The position numbers and the translations under genes were made by a program. Shown piece by piece: positions 16,665-25,837 of a stretch of DNA of 64,000 bases. The notes below the pieces were generated by a model, which ran no database searches, had not been told where the DNA came from, and saw only the letters and a program-made list of their open reading frames with translations. This DNA comes from Bacteroidia bacterium (lineage in GTDB: Bacteria; Bacteroidota; Bacteroidia; SXHM01), in the NCBI GenBank assembly GCA_022072225.1, contig JAJVIC010000010.1:310001-374000 (forward strand). Reading direction: 5' to 3'. Every line of letters begins with the position of its first letter. Position 1 is the stretch's first letter.

Positions 16665-17825
16665 TTACAACGTTCCTCTTTTCTCCTGCTCCCGCTCTAT
16701 AGATTCAAAAAGAGCTTTAAAATTTCCGGCACCAAAGCCTTTTGCTCCCATTCGTTGGATTATTTCAAAAAACAGAGTTGGCCGGTCTTCAACCGGTTTA
16801 GTGAAAATCTGAAGCAGGTATCCCTCTTCGTCTGCATCTACCAAAATTCCGAGTTGTTGCAACACCGAAATATTTTCTTTCATCATGCCTGCGTGTTTTC
16901 CCAAACGGTTGGGAATTTCATCATAATAAGCTTTGGGTGGTGCCGATAAAAATTCAACTCCTCTGGCGCGCAACGCTGCTACTGTTGTAATAATATCATC
17001 GGTAGCAACTGCGATGTGTTGGCACCCCGGACCTTCATAAAAATCAAGGTATTCCTCAATCTGCGATTTCTTTTTTCCTTCGGCAGGTTCATTTATCGGG
17101 AATTTTATTCTGCCGTTTCCATTGCTCATTACTTTACTCATCAACGCTGAATATTCAGTGTGAATTTGTTTATCGTCAAACGACAGGAAATTGACAAAAC
17201 CCATTACATCTTCATACCATTTTACCCATTGATTCATTTCGCCCCAACCTACATTTCCAACCATGTGGTCAATAAATTTTAATCCTGTAGGCGTTGGGTT
17301 ATAATCCGATTTCCACGGTTTGTAACCCGGAAGAAAAGTGCCTTTGTAATTTTTGCGTTCAACAAAAATGTGAACAGTTTCTCCATAGGTATATATACCG
17401 CTGCGCACCACTTCACCATGTTCATCTTTTTCCACCACCGGATTCAAAAATGGTTTTGCACCACGTTTGGTTGTTTCTTCAAATGCCTTTGTTGCATCTT
17501 CAACCCAAAGTGCAATTACTTTCACACCATCACCATGTTTGCGCAAATGAGCATTGATGGGCGAGTTGCTATTTAATGGAGTTGTCAGTACCAAACGGAT
17601 TTTATCCTGCGCCAAAACATACGATGCTTTATCGCGCACTCCTGTTTCCAGTCCGGCATAAGCCAGCGACTGAAAACCAAAAGCTGTTTTGTAAAAGTGC
17701 GCACTTTGTTTAGCGTTACCTACATAAAATTCTACGTAATCTGTTCCGAGAAGAGGTAAAAAATCTTGTGCACCTTCAAAAATTTTTTCTAATCCGTATT
17801 CTACGTTTTTGATTGTTGTTGCCAT
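16665..17825 (-). CDS. hppD: 4-hydroxyphenylpyruvate dioxygenase
   Basis: A non-haem iron enzyme converting 4-hydroxyphenylpyruvate and O2 to homogentisate in tyrosine catabolism. Two vicinal-oxygen-chelate domains are present. The iron ligands are in the C-terminal half: H187 (FIDHMVGNV), H270 (GCQHIAVATDD) and E354 (LFFEIIQRMG). The C-terminal GFGAGNFKALFESIE helix gates the active site in this family. The length of 386 is normal. It lies 21 bases after hmgA, which encodes the next pathway step, so the two form an operon. The final enzymes (maleylacetoacetate isomerase, fumarylacetoacetase) are not in this window. Confidence 0.96.
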   Translation of the reverse strand: MATTIKNVEYGLEKIFEGAQDFLPLLGTDYVEFYVGNAKQSAHFYKTAFGFQSLAYAGLETGVRDKASYVLAQDKIRLVLTTPLNSNSPINAHLRKHGDGVKVIALWVEDATKAFEETTKRGAKPFLNPVVEKDEHGEVVRSGIYTYGETVHIFVERKNYKGTFLPGYKPWKSDYNPTPTGLKFIDHMVGNVGWGEMNQWVKWYEDVMGFVNFLSFDDKQIHTEYSALMSKVMSNGNGRIKFPINEPAEGKKKSQIEEYLDFYEGPGCQHIAVATDDIITTVAALRARGVEFLSAPPKAYYDEIPNRLGKHAGMMKENISVLQQLGILVDADEEGYLLQIFTKPVEDRPTLFFEIIQRMGAKGFGAGNFKALFESIEREQEKRGTL

Positions 17826-17846
17826 TATTTTTGCTTTTTAATTGAG

Positions 17847-19004
17847 TTATTCAACCCATGTTTTGTAATAAACTTTATCGTCAATTTTTAATGCATCTTC
17901 TGTTACCATTAGCGGTCGGAATGTGTCTACCATTACTGCCAATTCCAATGTCTCTTTTTTTCCGATGCTGCGCTCCATTGCTCCGGGTGCCGGTCCGTGC
18001 GGAATACCTTTCGGGTGCAAGGTAATATGTCCTTGTTTAATGTTGTTTCGACTCATAAAATCTCCATCTACATAATACAATACTTCATCGCTGTCAATGT
18101 TGCTGTGGTTATAAGGCGCAGGTATTGCTTTCGGATGATAGTCGTATAACCTAGGACAAAATGAGCAAACCACAAATGTGTTGGTTTCAAATGTTTGGTG
18201 AATTGGCGGAGGCAAATGCACGCGACCTGTTATCGGTTCAAAATTGTGAATAGAAAATCCGTATGGATAATTATAACCGTCCCAACCCACTACATCAAAG
18301 GGATGTGTAGCATAAACTACTTCGTGAATCATTCCCTCCTTTTTTATCTTTAGAAGGAAGTTTCCTTTCTTGTCGTTGGTCTCTAAATTTTTCGGAAGTT
18401 TCAAATCGCGTTCACAGAATGGCGAGTGTTCCAGCAATTGGCCGAAAGGATTGCGGTATCGCTTAGGCGTGTAAATCGGTGAAAATGATTCTAAAAATAA
18501 CAGTCTGTTATCTTTTGTGTCAAACTCAATCTGGTAAATCATTCCGCGCGGAATGATGAGGTAATCGCCATATTCAAAAGGAATATTTCCCAAATATGTT
18601 TTCAGTGTTCCGCTGCCTTTATGAATGAAAAGCATTTCATCGGCATCAGCATTTTTATAGAAATAACTGGTCAGCGATTTTGTGGGTGCAGCAAGTCCAA
18701 GCAGTACATCATTATTCACTAACATGTATTTTCTGCTTTCCAGAAAATCGGCTGTTGGCTTTACATTAAAACCACTAAGCAACATTGGCCGGATATTTTT
18801 TTCCACCGCGATTTTTGGCGCAATACTGTAGGACTTTAAAATCTCTTTTATTTGTGTGGGGCGGTGAACATGATACAGTAATGACGACATTCCCGAGAAA
18901 CCTTCTGTCCCGAAAAGCTGTTCGTAATAATGTTTGCCGTCTTTGTTTTTAAAAACCGTGTGACGCTTTTGAGGTATCTTTCCTAACTTATGATAAACAG
19001 GCAT
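17847..19004 (-). CDS. hmgA: Homogentisate 1,2-dioxygenase
   Basis: It opens the homogentisate ring to maleylacetoacetate using iron and O2. The 385-residue cupin protein is shorter than the classical 430-450-residue enzyme, like other bacteroidete versions. Family segments seen include GDYLIIPRGMIYQIEF, HPFDVVGWDGYNYPY, HLPPPIHQTFET, SFCPRLYDYHPKAIPAPYNH and HPKGIPHGPAPGAMERS; conserved His/Glu in the last three supply the metal site. As first gene of the hmgA-hppD operon it is divergent from the M28 peptidase. Loss of activity in this step usually gives brown pyomelanin, a simple phenotype to check. Confidence 0.93.
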   Translation of the reverse strand: MPVYHKLGKIPQKRHTVFKNKDGKHYYEQLFGTEGFSGMSSLLYHVHRPTQIKEILKSYSIAPKIAVEKNIRPMLLSGFNVKPTADFLESRKYMLVNNDVLLGLAAPTKSLTSYFYKNADADEMLFIHKGSGTLKTYLGNIPFEYGDYLIIPRGMIYQIEFDTKDNRLLFLESFSPIYTPKRYRNPFGQLLEHSPFCERDLKLPKNLETNDKKGNFLLKIKKEGMIHEVVYATHPFDVVGWDGYNYPYGFSIHNFEPITGRVHLPPPIHQTFETNTFVVCSFCPRLYDYHPKAIPAPYNHSNIDSDEVLYYVDGDFMSRNNIKQGHITLHPKGIPHGPAPGAMERSIGKKETLELAVMVDTFRPLMVTEDALKIDDKVYYKTWVE

Positions 19005-19102
19005 GTTTTGTGTTTTGGTGTGGCTAAATTAGACAAACCTTACATCACAAAAAAATGAGGTGCATCATGTTTTCTTATTATAGGTAAATTCGTGCGCAAA
19101 TT

Positions 19103-20368
19103 ATGAAGTTAATTAAGCAGCTTTTCTTTTTTATTTTTCTCTGTAACGTAACAGCAGCGCAGGATATTGACTATGCACGAACTGTGATAAATGATTTGTG
19201 CGCTCCCGAAATGCATGGTCGTGGTTATGTAAATGGTGGCGATGAAGCAGCCGCGCATTATCTGCGTAATCAGTTGGAAAAAATGGGTGTAACAGCTTTT
19301 GATTTCAACTATTATCAGGACTTTAAAATGACTGTAAATACTTTCCCTCAAGCAATGGAAGTGAAGATTGACGGAATGAAATTAAAACCGGGAATTGATT
19401 TTCTTATTTCATCTGACTCTCGCTCTGTAAGCGGAACTTATGAACTAATTTATCTCAATAAGTCAGTTATCACTAATCCAAATAAAATGGATGATTTTGA
19501 GAAGGCCGATAAAAAAGGAAAAGTAGTATTACTTGACTCTACAGGGTTTAATAAAGTTCAAAAAGAATATTTTATTGCTGCCGAAAAAAATCCATTTGAT
19601 GCAAAAGTCATTATTAAACTTATTCCTGAAAAACTGACATGGGGCGTTTCGCAGAATGTTTCTTCCTTTGTAACCCTTGAAATTCTTAAAGGTGTTTTTC
19701 CTTCTGATGCAAAAAAAATAGAACTCAATATCACTAATAAATTTTTGCCTAAATACGGTTCACAAAACATTCTTGGTTTTATTGAAGGCAAAACCAAACC
19801 TGACAGCAGCATAGTTTTCTCCGCACATTACGACCATTTGGGAATGATGGGCAGTGAAACAATTTTTCCGGGAGCAAATGATAACGCGAGCGGAACAGCT
19901 ATGGTATTAAATCTTGCTCAGTATTATTCCAGGCCGGAGAACAAACCCGATTATACAATGGTGTTTATCTTTTTCGGAGCAGAAGAAGCAGGATTAGTTG
20001 GTTCAAAATTTTACACTGAAAATCCGGTATTCCCGCTGGAAGAAATAAAATTCCTTATCAACATTGACCTTGCGGGAACAGGCGAAGAAGGCATTACTGT
20101 TGTGAACGGAAGCGTATTTGAAAAAGCGTTCAGCAAGTTGAAAGAACTGAACGAAACGAAAAAATATTTAGCACAGGTAAAAGTGCGCGGCAAAGCTGCC
20201 AACAGCGACCATTATTATTTCACCGAAAAAGGTATTCCGGCTTTTTTCATTTACACCATGGGCGGAATAAAAGCGTATCACGATGTTTACGATAAACCTG
20301 AAACACTTCCATTGACAGAATTCCAGGATTTGTTTCGTTTGCTGACAGATTTTGTAAAAACTTTCTGA
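19103..20368 (+). CDS. Exported M28-family zinc aminopeptidase
   Basis: A 421-residue peptidase with an N-terminal signal sequence (MKLIKQLFFFIFLCNVTAAQ). The di-zinc site of M28 enzymes is complete: H in SAHYDHLGM, bridging D in GANDNASG, catalytic E-E in FGAEEAGLVGS, D in INIDLAGTGE and H in NSDHYYFTEKGIPAFF. A PA-like insert lies before the catalytic domain (about residues 70-220). It probably releases amino acids from peptides in the periplasm. It is separated from the toxin-antitoxin pair by 44 bases. Confidence 0.92.
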   Translation: MKLIKQLFFFIFLCNVTAAQDIDYARTVINDLCAPEMHGRGYVNGGDEAAAHYLRNQLEKMGVTAFDFNYYQDFKMTVNTFPQAMEVKIDGMKLKPGIDFLISSDSRSVSGTYELIYLNKSVITNPNKMDDFEKADKKGKVVLLDSTGFNKVQKEYFIAAEKNPFDAKVIIKLIPEKLTWGVSQNVSSFVTLEILKGVFPSDAKKIELNITNKFLPKYGSQNILGFIEGKTKPDSSIVFSAHYDHLGMMGSETIFPGANDNASGTAMVLNLAQYYSRPENKPDYTMVFIFFGAEEAGLVGSKFYTENPVFPLEEIKFLINIDLAGTGEEGITVVNGSVFEKAFSKLKELNETKKYLAQVKVRGKAANSDHYYFTEKGIPAFFIYTMGGIKAYHDVYDKPETLPLTEFQDLFRLLTDFVKTF

Positions 20369-20412
20369 ATATAGAATTACTAATTTTGTGAAACATATAC
20401 TTAATTCCAACT

Positions 20413-20634
20413 ATGAAAACAGATATTTCCGACATTTTAAAACTCAGCATCCCTGAAAAAATAATGATGGTAGAAACTATTTGGGATAATATCGCTGCTG
20501 AAAATTCAAAATTGAAATTAAGCAAGGAAGAGGAAAAATTGCTTGATGAACGGCTTTCGTCTTATCGCAAAAACCCTGAGCGAGCCAAACCATTACAGAA
20601 ATTTATCAAAGAATTGAAATCAAAAAGGAAATGA
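20413..20634 (+). CDS. Antitoxin of the addiction-module component family (PF09720-like)
   Basis: A 73-residue, highly charged helical protein. It begins with the family pattern 'L-S-I-P-E-K-I-M-M-V-E-T-I-W-D-N-I' and continues with KEEEKLLDERLSSYRKNP, as in short antitoxins paired with ParE/RelE toxins. Its stop overlaps the toxin start by four bases (ATGA), so the pair is translationally coupled. Antitoxins of this type usually bind and neutralise the toxin and autorepress; no operator repeat was identified. Confidence 0.85.
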   Translation: MKTDISDILKLSIPEKIMMVETIWDNIAAENSKLKLSKEEEKLLDERLSSYRKNPERAKPLQKFIKELKSKRK

Positions 20635-20936
20635 ATTATTTCATTTCTCATTTACCCGAAGTTGAGGATGATATTAAGAATGCTATGGAGTGGTATTCTG
20701 CTCAACGTGCGGGTTTGGATGATGATTTTCTTTTAGCATTTGAGGTGGAAATCATTAGAATTTTAAAATCACCACTCATTTATGCAACTGTAAAAAATCA
20801 AATCAGACGTGCTTTAATTGCACGTTTTCCCTATGCAATTTTTTTTATTGTTGAAGGAACAACTATTCTGATTTTAGCAGTTGTTCATCAAAAGAGGAAG
20901 CCATCAGTTTGGAAAAAACGAAAAACAAAAAACTGA
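20631..20936 (+). CDS. ParE/RelE-superfamily toxin
   Basis: A 101-residue protein with the ParE-like fold pattern: an N-terminal beta strand then helix (EVEDDIKNAMEWYSAQRAGLDDDFLLAFE), central RRALIARFPYAIFFIVEG, and a last strand TTILILAVVHQKRKPSVWKKR. The RxFPYxIFF and AVVHxxRxPxxW motifs are typical. Targets of the superfamily are DNA gyrase (ParE) or ribosome-bound mRNA (RelE); which applies here is not resolved. Its stop TGA overlaps the rsmI ATG by one base, unusual for a toxin gene placed before a housekeeping gene. Confidence 0.87.
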   Translation: MNYFISHLPEVEDDIKNAMEWYSAQRAGLDDDFLLAFEVEIIRILKSPLIYATVKNQIRRALIARFPYAIFFIVEGTTILILAVVHQKRKPSVWKKRKTKN

Positions 20937-21610
20937 TGTCAAAACTCTACCTTGTTCCAACCCCAATAGGCAACCTTGAAGATATTACGCTTCGGGCTTT
21001 GCGTATTTTAAAAGAAGTGGATGTTATTCTTGCAGAAGACACACGTACATCAGGAAACCTGCTGAAGCATTTTGGCATTGAGAAAAAAATTCAGGCGCAT
21101 CATCAGCATAATGAACATGAAACGGTACAGCATATTGCAACACGAATTGCCAACGGTGAGAATATTGCATTGGTAACAGATGCAGGAACACCGGGAATTT
21201 CAGACCCCGGATTTTTATTGGTGCGCGAATGTGTGAAAGCAGGAGTAGAAATTGAATGTTTGCCCGGACCAACTGCTTTTGTTCCTGCACTTGTCAACTC
21301 CGGCTTGCCTTGCGACCGATTTTATTTTGAAGGTTTTTTGCCGCAAAAAAAAGGAAGACAAACCCGTTTGCAATTTCTGGCAACATTGGATTGTACCATT
21401 GTATTGTATGAATCTCCTCATCGCCTTGTAAAAGCATTGGAACAACTGAAAGAAATTTTTGGTGCTGAACGCAAAGCCTCTGTCTCACGCGAACTCACCA
21501 AGATGTTTGAAGAAACACAAAGAGGAACCTTGGACGACTTGTTGAAATATTATGAAAATAAAACAGTGAAAGGAGAAATTGTAATTGTTGTTGCGGGAGC
21601 AGATTTTTAG
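20936..21610 (+). CDS. rsmI: 16S rRNA (cytidine1402-2'-O)-methyltransferase
   Basis: It methylates the ribose of C1402 in 16S rRNA using S-adenosylmethionine. Motifs of the tetrapyrrole-methylase fold are clear: LYLVPTPIGNLEDITLRAL, AEDTRTSGNLLKHFGI, LVTDAGTPGISDPGFLLVREC, GPTAFVPALVNSGLP and VSRELTKMFEE. I place the start at ATG 20936 (MSKLYLVPTP), 224 residues, because an upstream ATG at 20909 lies inside the toxin gene and adds a lysine-rich tail foreign to the family. It is coupled to the ParE-like toxin by a TGATG overlap and convergent with the deacetylase gene, overlapping by four bases. Confidence 0.95.
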   Translation: MSKLYLVPTPIGNLEDITLRALRILKEVDVILAEDTRTSGNLLKHFGIEKKIQAHHQHNEHETVQHIATRIANGENIALVTDAGTPGISDPGFLLVRECVKAGVEIECLPGPTAFVPALVNSGLPCDRFYFEGFLPQKKGRQTRLQFLATLDCTIVLYESPHRLVKALEQLKEIFGAERKASVSRELTKMFEETQRGTLDDLLKYYENKTVKGEIVIVVAGADF

Positions 21611-22218
21611 TTCACCGCTTCAAATCTGTAGCCTCTCTCAGCAAAATATTCCAACACCTTCGGCAGCGCATAACTCATATTTTTAAACGCTTTTTTGCTG
21701 TCATGAAAAACAATAATGCTTCCCGGTTTTGCATTTTTTAAAACATTCTGCAAACATTTTTCAGGTGAAGTTTCAATATTAAAATCCCAGCTTAAAACAT
21801 CCCAAAGAACTACAGAGTATTGAGATTTCAGATTTGAGTATTGAGAAAGTGTAATCTTACAGTAAGGTGGGCGGAATAGTTTTGAGTCAACTAATTCTGC
21901 GCATTTAGCTGTGTTTGCAAGGTAGTCAGCCGTTTTAGTTTTCCAACCGTTGATGTGGTCAAAGGTGTGGTTGGCGGTTTTGTGTCCTTCTGCTAAAACT
22001 TGTTCGTATAATTTTGGATTTTGATGTACGTTTTTTCCGATGCAGAAAAATGTTGCCTTTGCGTTATATTTTTTCAATTGCTCTAAAACAAAGGGAGTTG
22101 CTTCAGGAACCGGTCCGTCATCAAAAGTTAAATAGAGCTTTTTTTCTTCAGTCGGAATACTAAAAACCGCATCCCTTAAAACCCATTTGTAAATAAAAGG
22201 AGGACTGACGTAGAACAA
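21607..22218 (-). CDS. Polysaccharide deacetylase (NodB-homology) family protein
   Basis: A 203-residue carbohydrate-esterase-4 type protein. YLTFDDGPVPE supplies the catalytic base and metal Asp, ANHTFDH the HxxxH metal pair, and LFRPPY and WDVLSWDF the active-site walls. It is near the minimum length for a single catalytic domain. No cleavable signal peptide is evident, so it may be anchored by its N-terminal hydrophobic region or cytosolic. Substrates in the family include chitooligosaccharides, peptidoglycan and cell-wall glycans; the bacteroidete short form is uncharacterised to my knowledge. It follows the DUF2723 gene by 11 bases on the same strand. Confidence 0.87.
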   Translation of the reverse strand: MFYVSPPFIYKWVLRDAVFSIPTEEKKLYLTFDDGPVPEATPFVLEQLKKYNAKATFFCIGKNVHQNPKLYEQVLAEGHKTANHTFDHINGWKTKTADYLANTAKCAELVDSKLFRPPYCKITLSQYSNLKSQYSVVLWDVLSWDFNIETSPEKCLQNVLKNAKPGSIIVFHDSKKAFKNMSYALPKVLEYFAERGYRFEAVN

Positions 22219-22229
22219 TTTTCAAGAAA

Positions 22230-25200
22230 TTATTTTCTCATTTTTCCCGCATTCTTCTCCATCACACCGTCCAGTTTTTTCTCAATTGTATCTGCAACTT
22301 CTTTTTGGTCATAAACCATAGCAAGCGAAAGCGAACGTTGTAACACTGATGAAGCCTGATCAATATCATCTTCAACCAGCTTTACAAAACGAGGTTCTAA
22401 TGAGAAATAGTAATTCAATTCGTGCTCATAAATATCGGCAAGCCGCAACAAAATGCCATTGGCTTTGTCGTTTGCATTTGCTTTGTAATAGGCTTCTGCA
22501 ACGGCAATCATCAGGAAGTTGTAAGGAATGGTTTCGTCAGGCATTTCCTGCAAACACAAATCCAACACTTTAATTGCAGAATCTGATTTGTTTTCAGCTA
22601 CCAGCGAAGATGCAAGCCTTGCCATATTCAATCGTAAACCTGTGGTGAGTCTTATTGTTTCAGGATCCATATAAAGCGAAGGGTCTTTCATTCCGCCCCA
22701 TTTGAATTTAGTCATTACATTTTCATACATTTCAGATGCATTAACTCTGCCAATCGCACCATTTTCGTTTGCAGTTTTTATAGGAACAATTTTATAGGTC
22801 ATTCCTTCCAACTGAAAATAATTTTGCAATCCAAGATAATTATCGCTGCCTACGGTTACTGCAAAATATACCGGACGCTTCCAATTATTATTGGCAAGAA
22901 TATCCAGTAAAATCATGTCATTTTTAAGAATGTAGCGTTTATCTAATTCCCATTCCATTTGTTTTACAACCTGTGCTGCCGCATCTTTCGGAACATAACC
23001 GCTGCTTACAACTTGTGCTGAATCAATAGCAAGATAAAGTCGTTTTGCAGGAACAAAGTTGATTTTATTATCACCGTATTCTTTCTTAGCGTTAGGCGAT
23101 TCGCTGGCAACAATTTTCATCACTTCGCGCAGGTCAACTGCTTTTTCGGTTATTTCATCAACTGGAAGATAATCGCGTGTTCCCTGACGATATTGGTCGT
23201 TTGTAAATGAAATAGGCAAAGGATCAGACTCATAAGCCCTTTGTTTCATCTGGTCTATATACCAATCGGTGTTAAGCAAACTAAGGTTTACAACACGCAC
23301 ATCAGTTCTGATACCTTCTACATCTTGGGCATACCAAAGAGGGAAGGTGTCGTTATCACCGTTGGTAAAAAGTATTGCATTCGGTTCGCACGAGTTCAGA
23401 TAATTCATGGCGAAGTCGCGGGCAGAATAGCGTCCTGAGCGGTTGTGGTCATCCCAGCCATCTTTTGCCATTATTACAGGTGCTGCAATTAAACACACTG
23501 CAGTTGCAATTCCGGCCGAAACTCCCTGCGGAATTTTTGTTATCAGAAAATCGTAGATTGAATATACGCCAAATCCAATCCACATTGAAAAAGCATAGAA
23601 CGAGGCTGCATACGCATAATCACGTTCCCGGGGTTGGTAGGGGTATTGATTCAGATAAACTACAATGGCAACTCCGGTGAAAATAAAGAGCAGGAAAACC
23701 ACAAAAAAATCTTTTTTGTCTTTACTCATTTGCCATACCAATCCTAGAATTCCAATGATTAAAGGCAAAAGGTAAAATTTATTCAAGCCCTTATTTTCTG
23801 CCATATACTCAGGAAGATTTTCCTGTGAACCTACCATACCTTCATCTATAAAGGGAATGCCGCTTATCCAGTTTCCTTCCAAGGGGCTGCCATGGCCCTG
23901 AATATTATTTTGGCGACCTGCAAAATTCCACATGAAATAGCGAAAATACATATGCCCCAGTTGGTACTTGAAAAAGAACGCAAGGTTTTCGCCAAAGGTG
24001 GGCATCTCCACTTCTTTTACATCTGGTCTGCCTGTTTTTATTTTCCGGCCTTTAATATCTGCCCAATTTCTGTAAGCTGATTTATGATGCCCTTCAGAAC
24101 TATACATGCGCGGAAAAACAGTGCAGAATTTCGGGTCATAAACCGGAATAGAACCTTTGCGATCGTCTGCAATCAGGTATTTATCTTTTCCGTTTTTATC
24201 TTTTCCCTGATAGTAAACCGGAGTACCGTCTTTGTATTTATATTGTTGTTTATCGTAATCAATTTCCAATGGTGTGCTGTAATATTGCCCGTACAATAAA
24301 GGGCGGTCGCCATATTGTTCACGGTTTAGATAAGCCAGCAAACTGTAAACATTAGATGGCTCGTTTTCATTCATCGGTGGTTTTGCCGATGAACGGATTA
24401 CAATCATGGCATAAGAAGAGTAGCCGATTAAAATAACGGTTAAGCAAAGCAAAGCAGTATTCGCAAGGCGCATACCTTTTTGTCCTGTATAATATAATCC
24501 GTAGGCAATCAGAGCCACTGTCACTATTCCGTATACCAGCAATCCAGAGTTGAAAGGCATTCCAAAACTATTTACAAACAGCATTTCAAATTTTGCGGCA
24601 ATTTTTACTACTCCCGGAATAATTCCGTATTGAATAAATACAAGTAAACCCATTCCGGCAATCGTGGTGATGATAAATCCCTTCCACGAAAACTCGTATT
24701 TCTTAAAATAATAAATAAAGGCAAGTGCAGGAATACATAACAGGTTCAACAAGTGAACACCAACCGAAAGGCCCATCAGGTAAGCAATCAGAATAAGCCA
24801 GCGGTCGGCATGAGGCTTATCGGCAACACTTTCCCATTTTACCATTGCCCAAACAACGGCAGCGGTAAAAAAAGACGACATCGCATACACCTCACCTTCC
24901 ACAGCCGAAAACCAGAAAGAATCAGAAAAGGTGTAAGCTAATGCACCCACAACTCCACTCCCTAAAACGGCAATGGTTTTTGCAGTGGTCATTTCGCCTT
25001 CGGCAAGTGCCGCTTTTTTTGCAAAAGCGGTGATGGTCCAGAACAGAAACAGAATGGTAAAGCTGCTGCACAGCGCACTCATAATGTTTATCATCATAGC
25101 TACTTTGGTAACATCGCCCATGGCAAACAGCGAGAAAATTCTGCCCAGCATCATAAATAATGGTGCGCCCGGAGGATGCCCTACCTGTAATTTATATGAA

Positions 25201-25325
25201 GATGCGATAAACTCTCCGCAATCCCAGAAGCTGGAAGTCGGTTCTATAGTAAGCAGATAAACTGCCGATGCAATGGTAAATACAATCCAACCGGTTAGGT
25301 TGTTAAGATACTGGTAATTCTTCAT
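22230..25325 (-). CDS. DUF2723 multi-pass membrane protein, predicted GT-C protein O-mannosyltransferase-like
   Basis: A 1031-residue inner-membrane protein. The N-terminal domain contains the family hallmark (WDCGEFIASSYKLQVGHPPG) between the first helices, where GT-C glycosyltransferases carry their catalytic acid, followed by about ten transmembrane segments. A large extracytoplasmic region (about 640-900; NGDNDTFPLWYAQDVEGIRTD) and a TPR-like tail follow. DUF2723 proteins are related to eukaryotic TMEM260, which O-mannosylates extracellular domains; a similar role here is inferred. Surface-protein O-glycosylation is common in Bacteroidota and exported PKD and propeller proteins nearby could be substrates. 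Confidence 0.85.
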   Translation of the reverse strand: MKNYQYLNNLTGWIVFTIASAVYLLTIEPTSSFWDCGEFIASSYKLQVGHPPGAPLFMMLGRIFSLFAMGDVTKVAMMINIMSALCSSFTILFLFWTITAFAKKAALAEGEMTTAKTIAVLGSGVVGALAYTFSDSFWFSAVEGEVYAMSSFFTAAVVWAMVKWESVADKPHADRWLILIAYLMGLSVGVHLLNLLCIPALAFIYYFKKYEFSWKGFIITTIAGMGLLVFIQYGIIPGVVKIAAKFEMLFVNSFGMPFNSGLLVYGIVTVALIAYGLYYTGQKGMRLANTALLCLTVILIGYSSYAMIVIRSSAKPPMNENEPSNVYSLLAYLNREQYGDRPLLYGQYYSTPLEIDYDKQQYKYKDGTPVYYQGKDKNGKDKYLIADDRKGSIPVYDPKFCTVFPRMYSSEGHHKSAYRNWADIKGRKIKTGRPDVKEVEMPTFGENLAFFFKYQLGHMYFRYFMWNFAGRQNNIQGHGSPLEGNWISGIPFIDEGMVGSQENLPEYMAENKGLNKFYLLPLIIGILGLVWQMSKDKKDFFVVFLLFIFTGVAIVVYLNQYPYQPRERDYAYAASFYAFSMWIGFGVYSIYDFLITKIPQGVSAGIATAVCLIAAPVIMAKDGWDDHNRSGRYSARDFAMNYLNSCEPNAILFTNGDNDTFPLWYAQDVEGIRTDVRVVNLSLLNTDWYIDQMKQRAYESDPLPISFTNDQYRQGTRDYLPVDEITEKAVDLREVMKIVASESPNAKKEYGDNKINFVPAKRLYLAIDSAQVVSSGYVPKDAAAQVVKQMEWELDKRYILKNDMILLDILANNNWKRPVYFAVTVGSDNYLGLQNYFQLEGMTYKIVPIKTANENGAIGRVNASEMYENVMTKFKWGGMKDPSLYMDPETIRLTTGLRLNMARLASSLVAENKSDSAIKVLDLCLQEMPDETIPYNFLMIAVAEAYYKANANDKANGILLRLADIYEHELNYYFSLEPRFVKLVEDDIDQASSVLQRSLSLAMVYDQKEVADTIEKKLDGVMEKNAGKMRK

Positions 25326-25442
25326 CCTGTTTTCTTGATTTGGCTCGCGAAATTAGAAAAATATAGCAGAGGCATTATGAATGGAATTTGTATTTCAGAA
25401 TAAATACTTAATTTTAACCTGCATTTTTCAAAAAAACAGCGC

Positions 25443-25832
25443 ATGAAAAAACTAGTTTACTCAGTTGGATTGCTTTCAATAGTGTTGGCCTTTACTCTTT
25501 CCTCTTGTACGCAGGATACCATTAACAAACTTCAGGGAGAATGGACAATGATTCCTGTTTATGATGTTAATGATACCATGGTAGAAACTTGGGAATTTAC
25601 CAATGATAACAGAATAATAGTAAGAAGAGACGGAACAGAAATTACACACGGTGAGTATTCCGTGGAAGCTAAATTTCTTGAAACAAGGCTTATCACTACA
25701 GGAATGACCGATGTCAATAACTACAACTTCTATGATGCAGAGTGGTGGATTGTAGATTTGAAACGAAATACCATGATGATTGTTAACGATAAAGACGGTG
25801 GTCTTTATACCAGAGAGTTTGAACGTCCTTAA
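25443..25832 (+). CDS. Small lipoprotein, lipocalin-like, function unknown
   Basis: A 129-residue lipoprotein: signal peptide with lipobox (TLSSC, Cys at residue 22) followed by a short beta-rich domain (LQGEWTMIPVYDVND, WEFTNDNRIIVRRDGTEI). The LQGEW start and alternating strands resemble the bacteroidete lipocalin-like lipoprotein families. The 3' end is six bases from the radA start, so they are probably co-transcribed, though a lipoprotein and a DNA-repair ATPase have no obvious shared task. Confidence 0.75.
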   Translation: MKKLVYSVGLLSIVLAFTLSSCTQDTINKLQGEWTMIPVYDVNDTMVETWEFTNDNRIIVRRDGTEITHGEYSVEAKFLETRLITTGMTDVNNYNFYDAEWWIVDLKRNTMMIVNDKDGGLYTREFERP

Positions 25833-25837
25833 CCTTT

